64,000 nt of DNA, taken from assembly GCA_963514095.1 (NCBI GenBank), contig OY741280.1:5250895-5314894 (forward strand), written 5' to 3'. Shown here in pieces: positions 21,951-33,435 of the stretch. The notes beneath the pieces are model-generated. The model ran no database searches and was not told the DNA's origin. It saw nothing but the letters and a program-made list of their open reading frames with translations. Every line of letters starts with the position of its first letter. Within the stretch, counting starts at the first letter, position 1. The DNA comes from Eutrigla gurnardus (lineage: Eukaryota > Chordata > Actinopteri > Perciformes > Triglidae). The position numbers and the translations under genes were made by a program.

Positions 21951-22880
21951 AACTCCCCCTGCCTAGCGTCTCTGCATGGACTTTGTGCTTTGGACTTTTA
22001 CGCCTGGTGGGCAGCTCTATTGTCTGGCGCCACTGCCTCCCGGCTGTTCTCACTCATTAATCATTATTAACATTCTGCTGGAAGCCATTCATTACCAGCT
22101 TCCTCCCCAACACCTGTGGTTCTGGACTCTCGACACATCTCCATCAATTCCCCCCCGGCCAACACGATGCAGACGATGCACCCAGCCGTCACCCAATGCC
22201 AAATGAATGACATGGCAATTTGTATTGGTCACACAGTGTGCAACAAGAACGCCTGCTTTTCCTTGTCATTTGTGCGCCATGTAGTCTGTAGTGACATCAA
22301 CGTAAACACATCCGTGGAACTATGTCACGCTTTCATCGTGGTGTGTAAAATGTGAGGGTGACCCTTCATGATGAGGAGGTCAAACACAGGGCTTATACAC
22401 AGGAGACCAGTGTTCTAGACTGGTGTCCCATACAATGTTTTCTGTACTTACAGTATGTTACAGCGTTTCCGTATGTATTTTTCTTAGTCAATGCAGTTAA
22501 GTTAAGCCCAATCAAGAGGTTTTTCCTAAACATACCTAATAGGCTTAATTTGTGTCATAAACCTCACCACCACCATTTCATACTGACGCTGCAATAACTC
22601 TTCACATGGCACTCATTGAATAATTGAAAATGCATGTCAGCCCCAGTGTGTTATTGGAGGGCATAAGAATTATTTACTTTTTCAAAGAGAATGTTCATGT
22701 TGAAAATCAAGGTCAATGAAGTTACCATATATGGTTCCTTGCCCATAAGTGGTGTGTATATAAGAAATACAAGAAAAACACATATTAACTTTTATTTTGA
22801 ACATGTTTTATGGAACATAAATAACATATAAATGTATATAGTGTATAACACAAATAACAAATATATAACATAAATAACTA
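21951..22880. other. No gene recognised
   Basis: No supported feature. Confidence 0.45.
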
Positions 22881-22884
22881 GGTC

Positions 22885-22952
22885 AACTTTGTGCCAGATG
22901 GTTGGCCTTCCTGGGTTTGGTGGGCCTCTTGGCTGGTGCTGGCTGCTCGTTG

Positions 22953-22985
<33 letters not shown>

Positions 22986-23205
22986 CAGTCATTATTATCG
23001 TCATCGTCATCATTGCCCTCACCTCCACTGCAGGCTACATGTGCTCCCTCTTGGCAGAGGGGCCGAGGGGGCCATGTCACTTTGTCAAGCTTTGGGTGGG
23101 TGGGAGAAATTCCGGGTCTGCCACATCGTCATCTTCCTCCTCGTCATCGTCACTGACGGCAGAGTGGGCTGCAGTCTCACTCCTCTTGCCATAAAGCAGC
23201 TGAAA
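22885..23205 (-). pseudogene. Possible acidic N-terminal exon of a transposase-like protein
   Basis: On the minus strand, a run of T ending 'tttttttttcag' at about 23202-23213 is followed by 'LLYGKRSETAAHS', 'VSDDDEEEDDDVADPEFLPP' and, in a shifted frame, Asp/Asn runs and a basic 'RPTKPRKANH' segment. An acidic stretch followed by a basic one is typical of piggyBac-like transposase N-termini. The Asp runs come from a (GAT)n tract, however, and no catalytic domain follows. This is a weak call. Confidence 0.25.
22951..23014. repeat. (ATC)n-rich microsatellite
   Basis: Imperfect tri-nucleotide tract 'catcatcat' with interruptions. Confidence 0.85.
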
Positions 23206-23214
23206 AAAAAATGC

Positions 23215-24352
23215 ATAAAACATAAAACAACTGGGGTTAAATGGGTTAAACTTCTCACTGAATCACTCTATAGTGTTATACAACCCTTTGTCCTAAGTTG
23301 TATTGCCTTACGAGTAAATAAAAATGTATGGCTTACTACGTATCGGGCTTATGTCTAAAAATGGACATACCATATTAACATTTCACTAAGTCCTCCTCAA
23401 ACAACACGTGTCATCACTAAGCACAACTATTCAACCATGAAATGTGTCAGTTTCGTCAGCGTTAGTTTCAATGTTACTACCGTAATTATGGAAGTGGATC
23501 GAGTCCCAAGACTGAGTCGCGTGTAGACGGTATAGTGATCTTTGCTGATTGGCTGGATGAAAACCACATGCTTCTCAGAACTCACTGCGGAAGACCTCTC
23601 AGCTAATTGGATTGATGAAGACGATGATGACAAGTGATGATGGGGGTCAGTGAGAGACGAGGCAGACTTCTTGACTGGATGAAGTGAGGTGGAGCTGAGA
23701 GGGAGCAACGCATTAAGACATATGATAGACTAATACAATGGAATCATTGCATTAGTGTGATAACAATATTGTCCGTTTTTGTCTCATATTATTTTTAACA
23801 AAAGGAGCACCTTGTGGCCGAGGTTTAAACCTTCCTCGTTGGTTGAAACTCAGTGGAAGTCTCATCCAAATTTAACCTTTTAGCATGAAAACATTTTCAA
23901 ATGATTCTTTCAGTCAAATTGAAAAAGATTCCGACATCCAGATTCGGTTTAATCGACAGGTGTGTTTGAGGTGTTCGCTGACACTGGCACACAGAATGAT
24001 TGATTGCAACTAAACTCTCAGGCAGACTTTGACATCTTGTGAAAGATAAGAGCTTGTTCTTTTGCATTTTACAGCTACCGACTCATTACTTTAAGGTCAG
24101 CTGTTTTTAAATTGCGGTCAGGCTTTAACAATAAGTTTTATTTTATCTGACTGCAGTTAGTATGTTAAAATATTATACACAACAACATTTACATATTACC
24201 AGACAAAAAGGAGTCAGGTTTTTTATTATAGTACACATCATACTCCGTCCATCCATCATCCATTTTTAATGCTTTTTTCTGGGCCACAGTCACAGCGCCA
24301 GCAGAGCAGCCTCTACCTAATACTGTATACAGCATATACAGTAAACACAGTA
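23215..24352. other. No gene recognised
   Basis: No supported gene; AT-rich with scattered short repeats. Confidence 0.45.
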
Positions 24353-24360
24353 ACACTAGC

Positions 24361-25236
24361 ACGGTGGTGTAGAGGGTAGCACTGTAGCATCACAGCAAGA
24401 GGGTCCGGGGTTCGGGTTCGTGTTCTCCTCGTGTCAGTGTGGGTTCTCTCCGGCTTCCTCCCACCGTCCAAAGACATGCAGGATGGAGACCTGTCTGTCT
24501 CTACATGTCAGCCCTGTGATAGACTGGTTACCTGTCTGTCTCTACATGTCAGCCCTGGGATAGACTGGTTACCTGTCTGTCTCTACATGTCAGCCCTGTG
24601 ATATACTGGTTACCTGTCTGTCTCTACATGTCAGCCCTGTGATAGACTGGTTACCTGTCTGTCTCTACATGTCGGCCCTGTGATAGACTGGTTACCTGTC
24701 TGTCTCTACATGTCAGCCCTGTGATAGACTGGTTATCTGTCTGTCTCTACATGTCAGCCCTGTGATATACTGGTTACCTGTCTGTCTCTACAGCCCTGTG
24801 ATAGACTGGTTACCTGTCTGTCTCTACATGTCGGCCCTGTGATAGACTGGTTACCTGTCTGTCTCTACATGTCAGCCCTGTGATAGACTGGTTATCTGTC
24901 TGTCTCTACATGTCAGCCCTGTGATAGACTGGTTACCTGTCTGTCTCTACATGTCAGCCCTGTGATAGACTGGCTACCTATCTGTCTCTACATGTCTCCC
25001 TGTGATAGACTGGTTACCTGTCTGTCTCTACATGTCAGCCCTGTGATAGACTGGTTACCTGTCTGTCTCTACATGTCTCCCTGTGATAGACTGGTTACCT
25101 GTTTGTCTCTACATGTCAGCCCTGTGATAGACTGGTTACCTGTCCAGGTGAACCCTGCCTTCACCCAATGTCAGCTGGGATCGGCTCAAGCCACCCCGGG
25201 ACCCTGAATACAGGATAAGCGGTAGACGATGGATGG
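24361..25236 (+). mobile_element. tRNA-derived SINE enlarged by an internal minisatellite
   Basis: The head 'acggtggtgtagagggtagc' (A-box-like) and 'ggggttcgggttcg' (B-box-like) are followed by the common fish SINE body 'cctcccaccgtccaaagaca'. The end is 'ggataagcggtagacgatgg', with an ATGG-type tail. The 8-bp sequence 'acactagc' flanks it on both sides (24353-24360 and 25237-25244). The element is 876 bp against 351 bp for the relative at 51191-51541. The excess is a 41-bp tandem array. The intact duplication shows the array grew inside the inserted SINE. Confidence 0.85.
24489..25146. repeat. 41-bp minisatellite, about 16 copies
   Basis: The unit runs 'acctgtctgtctctacatgt' then 'cagccctgtgatagactggtt', with scattered single-base variants, one shortened unit near 24785, and two units carrying 'ctccctg' in place of 'cagccctg'. 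The unit corresponds to a segment of the host SINE bounded by short 'acctgtc' direct repeats. That suggests replication slippage or unequal exchange between them as the origin. Confidence 0.95.
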
Positions 25237-25244
25237 ACACTAGC

Positions 25245-25844
25245 CAGGAACTGACAGCACAGATATATTTTTGAGTTGAGGGGGATTGTGCAGTGCTGAG
25301 TTTTGCACTTTTCGGATGAAAGCAGAAGAAACAAGAATTCTCCAACAAGTTCCTGACAATAAATCATCATTCCTTTTGTTCACACAAAAAAACAAGTTCA
25401 ACCACTTACCTCAAGAGGATACAATCTCTCATTTGCAGTGCATCCCAGAGCCCATTCTTATGTCTTCTGGGTAGAGGTAAACCAAATGAGACACATCCCT
25501 GTTCCCGTTAACTCCGGTGAAGGGAAATGGGAAAGAAAGTGCTGATGGGAAAGGACCAAAATGAATCCTATACTGTACATAATAGCTCTCCTGTTACTGA
25601 AAGATCTCTTGTTCTGTGGCAGGAATAATACGTCCGCTTTACAAGGTGTCCAAGGACCAGAGATTTCGATGAGGGATGCAGCCTTTTACCTATGAAGTTA
25701 CATGTAGCTCGCTGATGTGGTCACTTTTTTGTTTAAAAAGCTTCTGGGCCTCATTATTCCTCTCCAAGCCCATTTATCACAAAAATAAAACCCCAAATGT
25801 GTCATACGGAGAGAAAGGGCAGCATCAGAGTCACAGATAGGCAA
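25245..25844. other. No gene recognised
   Basis: No supported feature. Confidence 0.45.
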
Positions 25845-25847
25845 CAA

Positions 25848-27411
25848 GGGCCCTAGTTTCGTAGACCAGGCGCAGTCAGCTCTCAGCGCACCTGCGCCAC
25901 GCCGACGGGGTGTGTCCGCCATGGACTTTGCAAGTTTCGTGCACCGCGCAGGCTCGCGCAGGCTTGCCCACCCGCGCAGGCTCGCGCAGGCTCGCCCACC
26001 CGCGCAAGTGGGAAAGAGGGAGGAGAAGAAGGCGTGAGTGGGAGACGAGGAGGAGACAAGGCGTGGACTGGGTTTAAAGGTATGTGTCCACAGGCAGTGG
26101 TGTTTCCCCACGTCCCATTCATTGTCTATGTGAAAAGTCGTGCAATGCATTCTGGTAGCGTTGCGTCGAATGTCGAGAGACGGCGCGCGAGGTGGCCACT
26201 CCTCATTTGCATAAAGTTGAAGTTGAATCTACTTTATGCTAATCAGAGGCGCCGGGCTCGACTCGCCGCCTCCGGAGCGCTCGCGAAAATCTTTTAAACT
26301 GAATCTGGTCGATCTAAAATAAAGACAGATTCAGCAACTGCATACAGCAGCTTATTTCTCGCTTAAAATGTTTTCAGAAACACCTTTCGGTGAACTATTT
26401 TCATAAAACAAGAGAAAATTTCCAAATGAGCTGCCATGTTGGTCTGCGTGAACTCCAGAGCAGACAGGCCAGCAGTGAAAGCGATCGTCCAATCAGCTGC
26501 AGCCATGAAGTGGTTGTAGCAAGGAGCGCCTGTCAATCATCCTCTAGTGGCAGCCCACCAAGCGTGCAATACTGGGAAGCAGCGCGTCCACTCGCGTTTA
26601 AAATCGCCCCTGTGGACACGTACCTATAGACAATGAATGGGACGCGGGGAAACACCGCTGCCTGTGGACACGTACCTTTTGTGGGAGACGAGGAGGAGAC
26701 GAGGCGTGGACTGGGATTAATACAGCCGATTCAGATCTTCACCAATCAAATGAGCTCCTCTCCTCACCTTTAATGCGTTAGGGGAGGTTCAGTGCAAGAT
26801 CCGTCACTTGACAACCCGATGACAGAAGCAGCGCCGGCGCTCCCACCACGCGCATGGCGCGCTGTGCGTGCGTATCATAATAATAACAATGCCGATATTA
26901 TAAAAAACAGGAGAGAGAGAGGGAGATGTTTTGGTCCGAGAGGCTGAGTCTCCGTTACGCGTGCCATCCGCCTTTGATCTGACGTCAGATGTGACGGGAC
27001 AATCTATATAGATATAAATGCACGTGTTGATTCAATTAGTTGCATTAAATAGTGTTTGTTGTGATTATTTATTGCATTTAAATGTGCCTGGAACTGTGGA
27101 AACCTGCCTGTGAGGTCTCGGTGACGTGTGCGCACTGCGCGCCGTCAGCCAAACTTCCACTCCACCAGCTGTGATTCGCCTTGAATGAATGGACTTTATT
27201 TGCGCCTTGCGGTTTTTTGCCACGAAACTTCCGCTACGCCAAGCTGAATCTGTGATGCCTCCCTCTGCTGCGCCGCCACACCCATCTTGGCGCAGGCGAT
27301 CCACCAAACTGCCAAACCGACCGTGCGCAAGGCTGCGCGGGTCGAAAAACTTGCATTACGCCGGCTCCGCCACCCCGCGCCGCCCTGCGCTGCGCCACGA
27401 AACTAGGGCCC
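25848..27411. mobile_element. Harbinger-like non-autonomous DNA transposon, copy 1
   Basis: The ends are perfect 15-bp inverted repeats, 'gggccctagtttcgt' at 25848 and its complement ending at 27411, flanked by 'caa' on both sides (25845-25847, 27412-27414). A 3-bp duplication and these ends suggest the PIF/Harbinger superfamily. The body is CpG-rich and has no transposase. Compared with the copy at 40202-41113 it carries a 605-bp guest element near 26076-26680. Chance open frames on both strands come from the GC-rich ends. Confidence 0.7.
26076..26680. mobile_element. 605-bp TIR element nested in Harbinger-like copy 1
   Basis: The left end 'aaaggtatgtgtccacaggc' plus 'agtggtgtttcccc' is mirrored by 'ggggaaacaccgctgcctgt' plus 'ggacacgtaccttt' on the right, giving inverted repeats of about 55 bp. 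The right end also has an extra inner copy of 'cctgtggacacgtacct'. The element is absent from copy 2. It sits between two copies of a 38-bp host sequence (26038-26075, 26681-26718), which is far longer than a normal target duplication. No coding capacity is seen. Confidence 0.75.
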
Positions 27412-27414
27412 CAA

Positions 27415-27711
27415 GAGTTTTAGAGGCCTGGGGCAGCGTTTTCTAATTGTTTTCATTGGGAGTTAAGCCGTTTGCTTGCAGCTTTCTTAAGCTGTACTCA
27501 AGTAGGAGTAGAAGTACTTCAGTAAAAGACAGGAGTCATTTGAGTACCACTGCCTCGATGGGTTCATTCACGTTGGACTGAGGAGGACTGATAGTTTGTG
27601 TCAGACGGGTCTGAGTTGTTTTGTAGGGCTGAAATAGACCAAGTGTGAAAACACCCTATATGTTAACTGGAGAACGTCAAACACAAACATTGGTCTTTAA
27701 GTTACTACCCT
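27415..27711. other. No gene recognised
   Basis: Contains 'tactcaagtaggagtagaag', reminiscent of hAT-type end sequences, but no bounded element. Confidence 0.35.
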
Positions 27712-28136
27712 TAAGGGCCCGTTTACACAAAGGGAAAACGCAAATATTTCCACACGGTTTGGCCTCTCATTTACATGAAAACGCCGTTTTTATCACAGAA
27801 AACAATTATTTCTAAAAACTCCAGCCAAAGTGGAGATTTTTGGATAACGCCGGTTATGCGTTGTTGTGTCAACTGGGAGAAACAGGATTTTAGGTTCTCA
27901 AGTGTCACAGGAAGTCCCTCGTGTTATTCGTTGTTGTTGAATCTGAGGATTCTGATTAGCTTGCATGGCTTTATCCTTCTCCCTACACTGCCGCCCATAG
28001 CTTTGGCATAGTTATCATGGCGCTCGACGGTGTATTTATGCGGGTTGTTGTAAATGACAGCTTTTGAAAACGATGTTGTGTGAAAGATGTTATTTTTGAA
28101 AACGGAGGGGGGGAAATGTTCGTATCTCTAACGTGA
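27712..28136. mobile_element. Degenerate hAT-like MITE
   Basis: The left edge 'gggcccgtttacacaaaggg' followed by 'aaaacgc' blocks recalls a common fish non-autonomous family with 'gggcccgtttacac' ends. The right side near 28050-28136 has diverged 'gtgtgaaaga' and 'gaaaacgga' blocks in inverted sense. Ends and target duplication are not clear. Confidence 0.3.
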
Positions 28137-28429
28137 CCTAAGTCACAGAGAAATTGTTAGTAGCTGGGCTGTTTTGTTGTACAATCAAATGTCCTTGTAA
28201 CCGCTGAATTCTTCCAGAAGAGTTTCTGCCAAAGTGAACAGAGCGGAGTGGTTTAACACGGTTGCTGGGTCAAGCTTGTTTTTTTGTTTTTTTTGTCTTC
28301 AAGAACTAGACAGCTTTGTGCAGCAGGTGAATCTAGACTCCTATCTGAAGTCTGATTCGATCTTGGCTGCTGCGTGATTTGACATACAAACACATTAAGT
28401 CTCAAAGTTTGACCTCAAAGGTAAGCTTT

Positions 28430-29058
28430 CAGAAAAAAACATGCACTGAAAAAGGTCTGCATGGCAGGCAGCATCCCTCCTTGTAGGACTCTGTGGCCAA
28501 TGAAGTGGCTAAAGTTACTACTTCAAAGTCTGTGGTAACTACTACTGTTACTACTTCTACTACTGTTAATACTATGACTTCTAATACTACTACCAACAAC
28601 AAATGCAGATGGAACCCAATAGCCTGGTCTGCTCCTGATTTCTTATGTAGTGATTCATGTTGACTGTTCAGTGAAATGGTTTGCACATGCAAACATTTTC
28701 CAAGTCTTCTCCAACAGAGCACGTCTACATCAGAAATGAAGTGAATCCTCCGGGTCTTGACCTCCTCCTCTGACAGTACATGCAGGCTTTGTGTGGAGTA
28801 TTGCAGCCAACGTGTTTGGTTCTTTGTCATGTTGTTGCTGACCAATGATAGAAAGCATAATGTGGCTTCAGCTATTCTGTGGGCGGAACCACGTAGCTGG
28901 AGGGGGGTCTAGTGTCCCATATTTGGATCTGTTGCTTTGAAATTGCTTTTAAATGGAGAAAGAGAAAAAGAGATGAAGGAATTTTTTGATACTGTGGGGG
29001 CCTATTGACACTGAAAACCATAAAAAAAGTCAATTTTGCATTATATGGCCCCTTTAAT
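28430..29058. mobile_element. Truncated TTAA-target element with possible THAP-like remnant
   Basis: The right edge reads, on the minus strand, 'ttaaaggggccatataatgc', the start of a common fish TTAA-type terminal repeat. On the minus strand near 28700 a frame reads 'WKMFACANHFTEQS', resembling the CxxHF part of THAP zinc fingers found in P-type transposases. No left terminal repeat was found and the frame is broken. Both calls are tentative. Confidence 0.25.
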
Positions 29059-29719
29059 ACATAATTCTCAGGAACAGGTCTTTAGTTCCACAACTCCCTT
29101 TCAGCTCTGCTAACCTTTAATTGATGTAATCCATAAAGTCAAATGTTAACATCCTTAAAAGAGCAGCTCTGCGTTCCCTTAACTTCATGGTTGCAAGTTA
29201 AAGGAACGTCTATGTAGCAGTTATATAGCACTGTGTGATACATGCCAGAATAATATAACTGCTGTCATTATTTGACCCAGCTTTTCACTTGTGTGTGAGG
29301 TAGCATTATTCCAGCCTGGTCTCCTAAACATCACAATCCCACATACAAAAGCAAAATTAGGAATAATTAAATAAAAACCCTCTCTTCCATCACTGAAAAC
29401 ACCAGCTGGAGGTGGAAGTTGATCGCAAAATGGAGAAAAAGCCCAAAAGACACCTCTGAATGGCAGCAGCACCTGGTGAAGGACTCGCTGAGACTCTGTG
29501 GTTGGTCAAAAATTCCTTCACATCCCTAGGCTATGGACATCTTGTTTAGTTTTTGCTCAGGGAGAGTTTAAACCTTATTAATTTCTCTTGTAATTCCTAA
29601 TAGAGGGTGTTGAGTCCGGCAGCTCAACACACTCCTTTTCCGGCAGCAGGGAAAAGGCCTCTGAGGGGACTCCGGCATTTACGGCAAATTTGGGGATTCC
29701 GGTTAAAGTGGAGAGGCAG
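29059..29719. other. No gene recognised
   Basis: No supported feature. Confidence 0.45.
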
Positions 29720-29738
29720 GTGTGTGTGTGTGTGTGTG

Positions 29739-29779
<41 letters not shown>
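29720..29779. repeat. (GT)n microsatellite
   Basis: GT array of about 60 bp with two single-base interruptions. Confidence 0.97.
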
Positions 29780-29783
<4 letters not shown>

Positions 29784-31075
29784 GCGTAATGAGTGCAGCT
29801 GCCCTGGGCCCAGAGCCCAGAGGACCACACATCACAGAATCCCAAAAACACTTCATTTGACAAGCACAGCTAATGAAGAGTTTCATTACAAAAGAAGACA
29901 TCTGCCATTTGAATTAATATCAGCACTTTGCTCATTCTACACACATTTGTAAATTTTGTTGAACAAGCACATGACTAAAACATGGCATTCTTGAGCCATT
30001 CAGTCCCTGAGCAATTCCGCTCCACTTTAACAACCCAGTAAACTTTGAAGACCCAATCAGAGACCTAACAGAAATTCTTTACTGATGAATTACCCTTGCT
30101 CACTTTCCGCCAGTCCGGGTCTGACAAGTGAAGCCATTACGGAAATGCCTTAAGCTGTCATTTTTTCTAATGGCCAGCAGGGGGCATTTACGGATCCATT
30201 TCTACATGTGAAACAGGGTTTGCATATTTGCGGATCGCCTACTAAATTTGACTACATATTTTAGTAAGTTATACATATTTGCAAGTCAGGGTTACTGTCT
30301 CAAGTTGAATCTACAAGCATATTAAATAACAGACAAGGGGAGAGGAAACAGTGATGAAAAGCTTCAACTTTTGGTGTAATTTAGTTCAGTAATATGACCA
30401 GTTTGATTTGAGGTGAGCAAGAGATGCCAAAGTGTTCCAAAATCCAGTGGAACATCACAGACAGAGAGAGCTGACTGATCATAACTTAATGTTGCGTTCC
30501 TTGGCATACGGGTGCAGATGTTTCTTTGTTGCCTAAAGGTTAACCAGTCCTCAGGGGTGCCACTTGATCCAGCCTTGTGTAGCCCAGGCTATAAAGTGAC
30601 ATTATTTTGTTGAAACTATTCCTTTAAAATAATTCCTTTTATTTGTGAAAGAAACAATTTATGGAAAAAAAGTCATTACAATTCTAAAAGCAGTTCATTT
30701 TCTTTTGTAATAAATGAATAGATGATTCATGAATAGTTCATTTTATTTTGAAATATATTAATTCATTGAAATTGATTTATATGCACCAACAACTGTTAAA
30801 AAACTAGGTTAAAAAATGGTTAAAATGGAGAAAAGGAGAAATAGAGAGAAATAGGAAAGAAAGAGTTGCTGCTGAGGGCTACGTAGAACGAGCCAATCAG
30901 TGAACCCCGGTGAGCTCAGGTGATCAACCCCGTAGGGTCACGTTGTAAAGATTGCCATCAAGTCACCTTTTTCTGGCTGGGATAAATGAGGGTATGATGC
31001 ATATGTATGTTTATGATAAATATGTGTTGTTATTTTGCTCATTGAATATTATGCCATTTATGTCTATTTGATGGT
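29780..31075. other. No gene recognised
   Basis: AT-rich, no supported feature. Confidence 0.45.
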
Positions 31076-31420
31076 CGGCCAAGTGTATGGAACGCGTGTC
31101 GGTGGATAGGGCCGGACTTCCATGCCATTGTCTATATATGGGGACGGGGAGAGCGCTCGCCCCGGGGGCGGAAATGCTTGACCGAAATCCGGTACGAGGA
31201 ACCTGCGCACGACTGAGGGCCGACTGCTGGAAAAATACCGTGACCCTGTTGGAATCTAACCGTTTTTTGTGGATTACCTTTTTTGGGGGATCATGAGAGG
31301 GATGCAGGACAAGGACAGTTTTTCTGACGTGCGTTCATGGAGGGTTTGTGCCGCGTAACAGGATACCCGCGGCGGCGGCTCTTCAGACTGTGAGGCAAAC
31401 ATTTCCCCTTTTGTTATTTT
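31076..31420. other. CpG-rich segment, unassigned
   Basis: Clearly richer in CG dinucleotides than its surroundings, with 'tatatatgggg' near 31134 and several 'gcgc' sites. It could be a decayed LTR or a small CpG island. I found no paired repeat or coding start to decide. Confidence 0.3.
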
Positions 31421-32036
31421 GCCGGGCGTTCAGGCTTGGACTCAGGACTGGGTTTGTTTTTGGACGGTTTGATTTTGTGGTTGAGGGTTGGGGTGTATGG
31501 ACGCTGGGTTTGCAAGGGTTGAGCGTGTTAAGAGTGTCTTTCAATTGATGGTTAACGAGTCGGCTTTTGCCGTTAAAAAAAACAAAACATTACGTGTCAG
31601 CGCGCCTGCCTTCACGCGCAACCGGTGTCAACTGAATATAAAGTGATTCAATGCATATGGTGGTTTCATCGTTTGTAAGTGCAATATTTATTTCCATCCT
31701 GTCACTGATAGGGAGGCCAGGCCTTCCGTTGGTTTTCATTAGTTGGGACGGCGGTAATAATTTTCGCAACATTGTACAACCGATCCTCCCGAAACCTTAT
31801 TTGTGCGTTGTGGCAGCGAGCGTCTAATTAAATAAGGGTGTGAACTGTTACAACGTTCGGTCTTCTCTTCCGGTTCTGCGGTCATGTTCACCTCCGCTGC
31901 CTCATGTGCTATCTGATCCAAACCGAGAGTAAACCCGTTGCCATCCACGGGGTAAGACATGAAAATAATGTTCCAAACCGAGTTGTAGTAATTATTGATG
32001 ATGTTAAGCACTGGTTGACCGGTATACTGTCAACAT
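31421..32036. other. No gene recognised
   Basis: No supported feature. Confidence 0.4.
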
Positions 32037-32456
32037 TTAAAGGGATAGTTCAGAATTTTGGACATAAGACCTATTTTCCAAATGAGCTGGTGTGTTTGAG
32101 ATGTCTGGAGACGTTTTCAAGAAATTTCATTCAGTTCTTCTAGTTGCCGAGTTCGCTTATGCTATGGCTAGCGCAAGTCAACGGTGCTTAGCTAGACAGG
32201 CATTAAAAACAGTCTTGCCCACTCCACAGTGCACCCGAGGCAAATCCATTGTAACGGCAGACTATCGATGTACATATGTGTTGATAGTAGTATAGTAGTA
32301 TAATGTTTGAAATAAAACCAACCTTGCATTTTTAAGGATTTATGTCTCAGCAGCAGCAGCAGCGTGTCATACTTCCTAGTAGGCTATGGCAGCGGCGGAG
32401 TGATATCACCTAGCACTTAGTAGCCTGCAGTGCTAGTTTCTTCAATCTCACAGAAA

Positions 32457-32690
32457 TGGACACTTTTGGAGAATATACTGAAACTTTTGAAGACTCTGAT
32501 GAGGAGTTTTTTACCACCCAAACCCAACCGTACCAGACGAGCCTGAATATACAGAGGGAGAATTGCGCGAGAGGGATGCTCAAAGGGCAGAATGTGAACG
32601 AGCATCTGTGGAGACCGAGATAGCCCCCGCTGGAGCTGAGAACCGGTTCCGAACAAACGGAGACTGGTGGTGCCAGGAGGGAATCCCCCG
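32457..32690 (+). pseudogene. P2X7-C-terminus-like coding remnant captured in a transposon
   Basis: An ATG at 32457 starts an acidic frame, 'MDTFGEYTETFEDSDEEFF'. After a frameshift near 32525 the reading continues as 'PDEPEYTEGELRERDAQRAE' and 'ENRFRTNGDWWCQ'. The order (acidic start, 'EPEYTEEELRERD'-like helix, 'NGDWWCxC') matches the Cys-rich intracellular domain shared by vertebrate P2X7 receptors and many fish transposon-linked proteins, as I recall it. The Cys-rich part after 'WWCQ' is gone, replaced by the tandem array. Not functional. Confidence 0.5.
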
Positions 32691-32754
32691 CAATGCGTCC
32701 GAGGGTTTACGGGTCTACGGACGGAGCAAAGGTCCAGGTTTGCGGTGCGTAATT

Positions 32755-33435
32755 GTGGGTTTGCGTGGCCGTGGGCTGCCCGGTGTTTGCGTGAGGTCCA
32801 AGCGCTTTTCACCCAGGTCTGAGGGCAGGAGTCCCGACAATTTGTCCCGGTTCGATTGCCTATTTACGGGAAGTATTTCGGGCGGCGCGTCTTAGAGTTT
32901 TGAGTCCGACGGAGAGTCCGCATGTGTGGATTTGCGGAGCCGCCCGCTGCCCGGTGTTGGTCTGCGGTCCAAGGGCTTTTCACCCAGGTCTGGGGGCACA
33001 AGTGCCGAGAGTTCGGCGGTGTTGAGCCGCGTGTTTACCGGCTGGATTGCGAGCTGCGCGTCTTAGAGTTTTAAGTCCGTCGGAGAGTCCGCATGTGTGG
33101 ATTCGCGTGGCCGTGGGCTGCCCGGTGTTTGAGGGAGGACCAAGGGCTTTTCACCCAGCTCTGAGGGCACGAGGCCCGACTATTTGTTGGTGTTCATGTG
33201 TCTATTTACCAGAGGGATTCCCCGCAACGCGTCCGAGGGTTTACGGGTCTATGGACGGAGCAGAGGTCCGGCTTTGCGGTGCGTAATTGTGGCTTCGCGC
33301 GGCCGTGAGCTGCCCGGTGTTTGAGTGAGCTCCGAGGGCTTTTCAGACAGCCTTGGGGGTATAAGTGCCGACAGTTTGGCCCGGTTCAATTGCCTATTTA
33401 CGGGCAGTATTTCGGGCGGCGCGTCCGACGGAGCA
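32755..33435. repeat. About four diverged 145-195-bp tandem units
   Basis: Recurrent ordered blocks are 'gctgcccggtgtt', 'agggcttttcaccca', 'tatttac' and 'gcgtcttagagttt', followed by 'ggagagtccgcatgtgtgga'. Units start near 32755, 32929, 33097 and 33292 and differ by indels. The array occupies the middle of the TTAA-type element and is CpG-rich. Confidence 0.75.

Noticed and set aside
22951..23156. Asp- or Ser-rich frames on both strands
   Set aside because: They are produced by the (ATC)n tract. Only the part next to the acceptor-like site at about 23205 was kept, as a weak call.
24489..25146. Possible CRISPR-like array because of regular 41-bp spacing
   Set aside because: There are no alternating repeats and unique spacers: the whole 41-bp unit is repeated. 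It lies in a SINE in a vertebrate genome, so it is a minisatellite.
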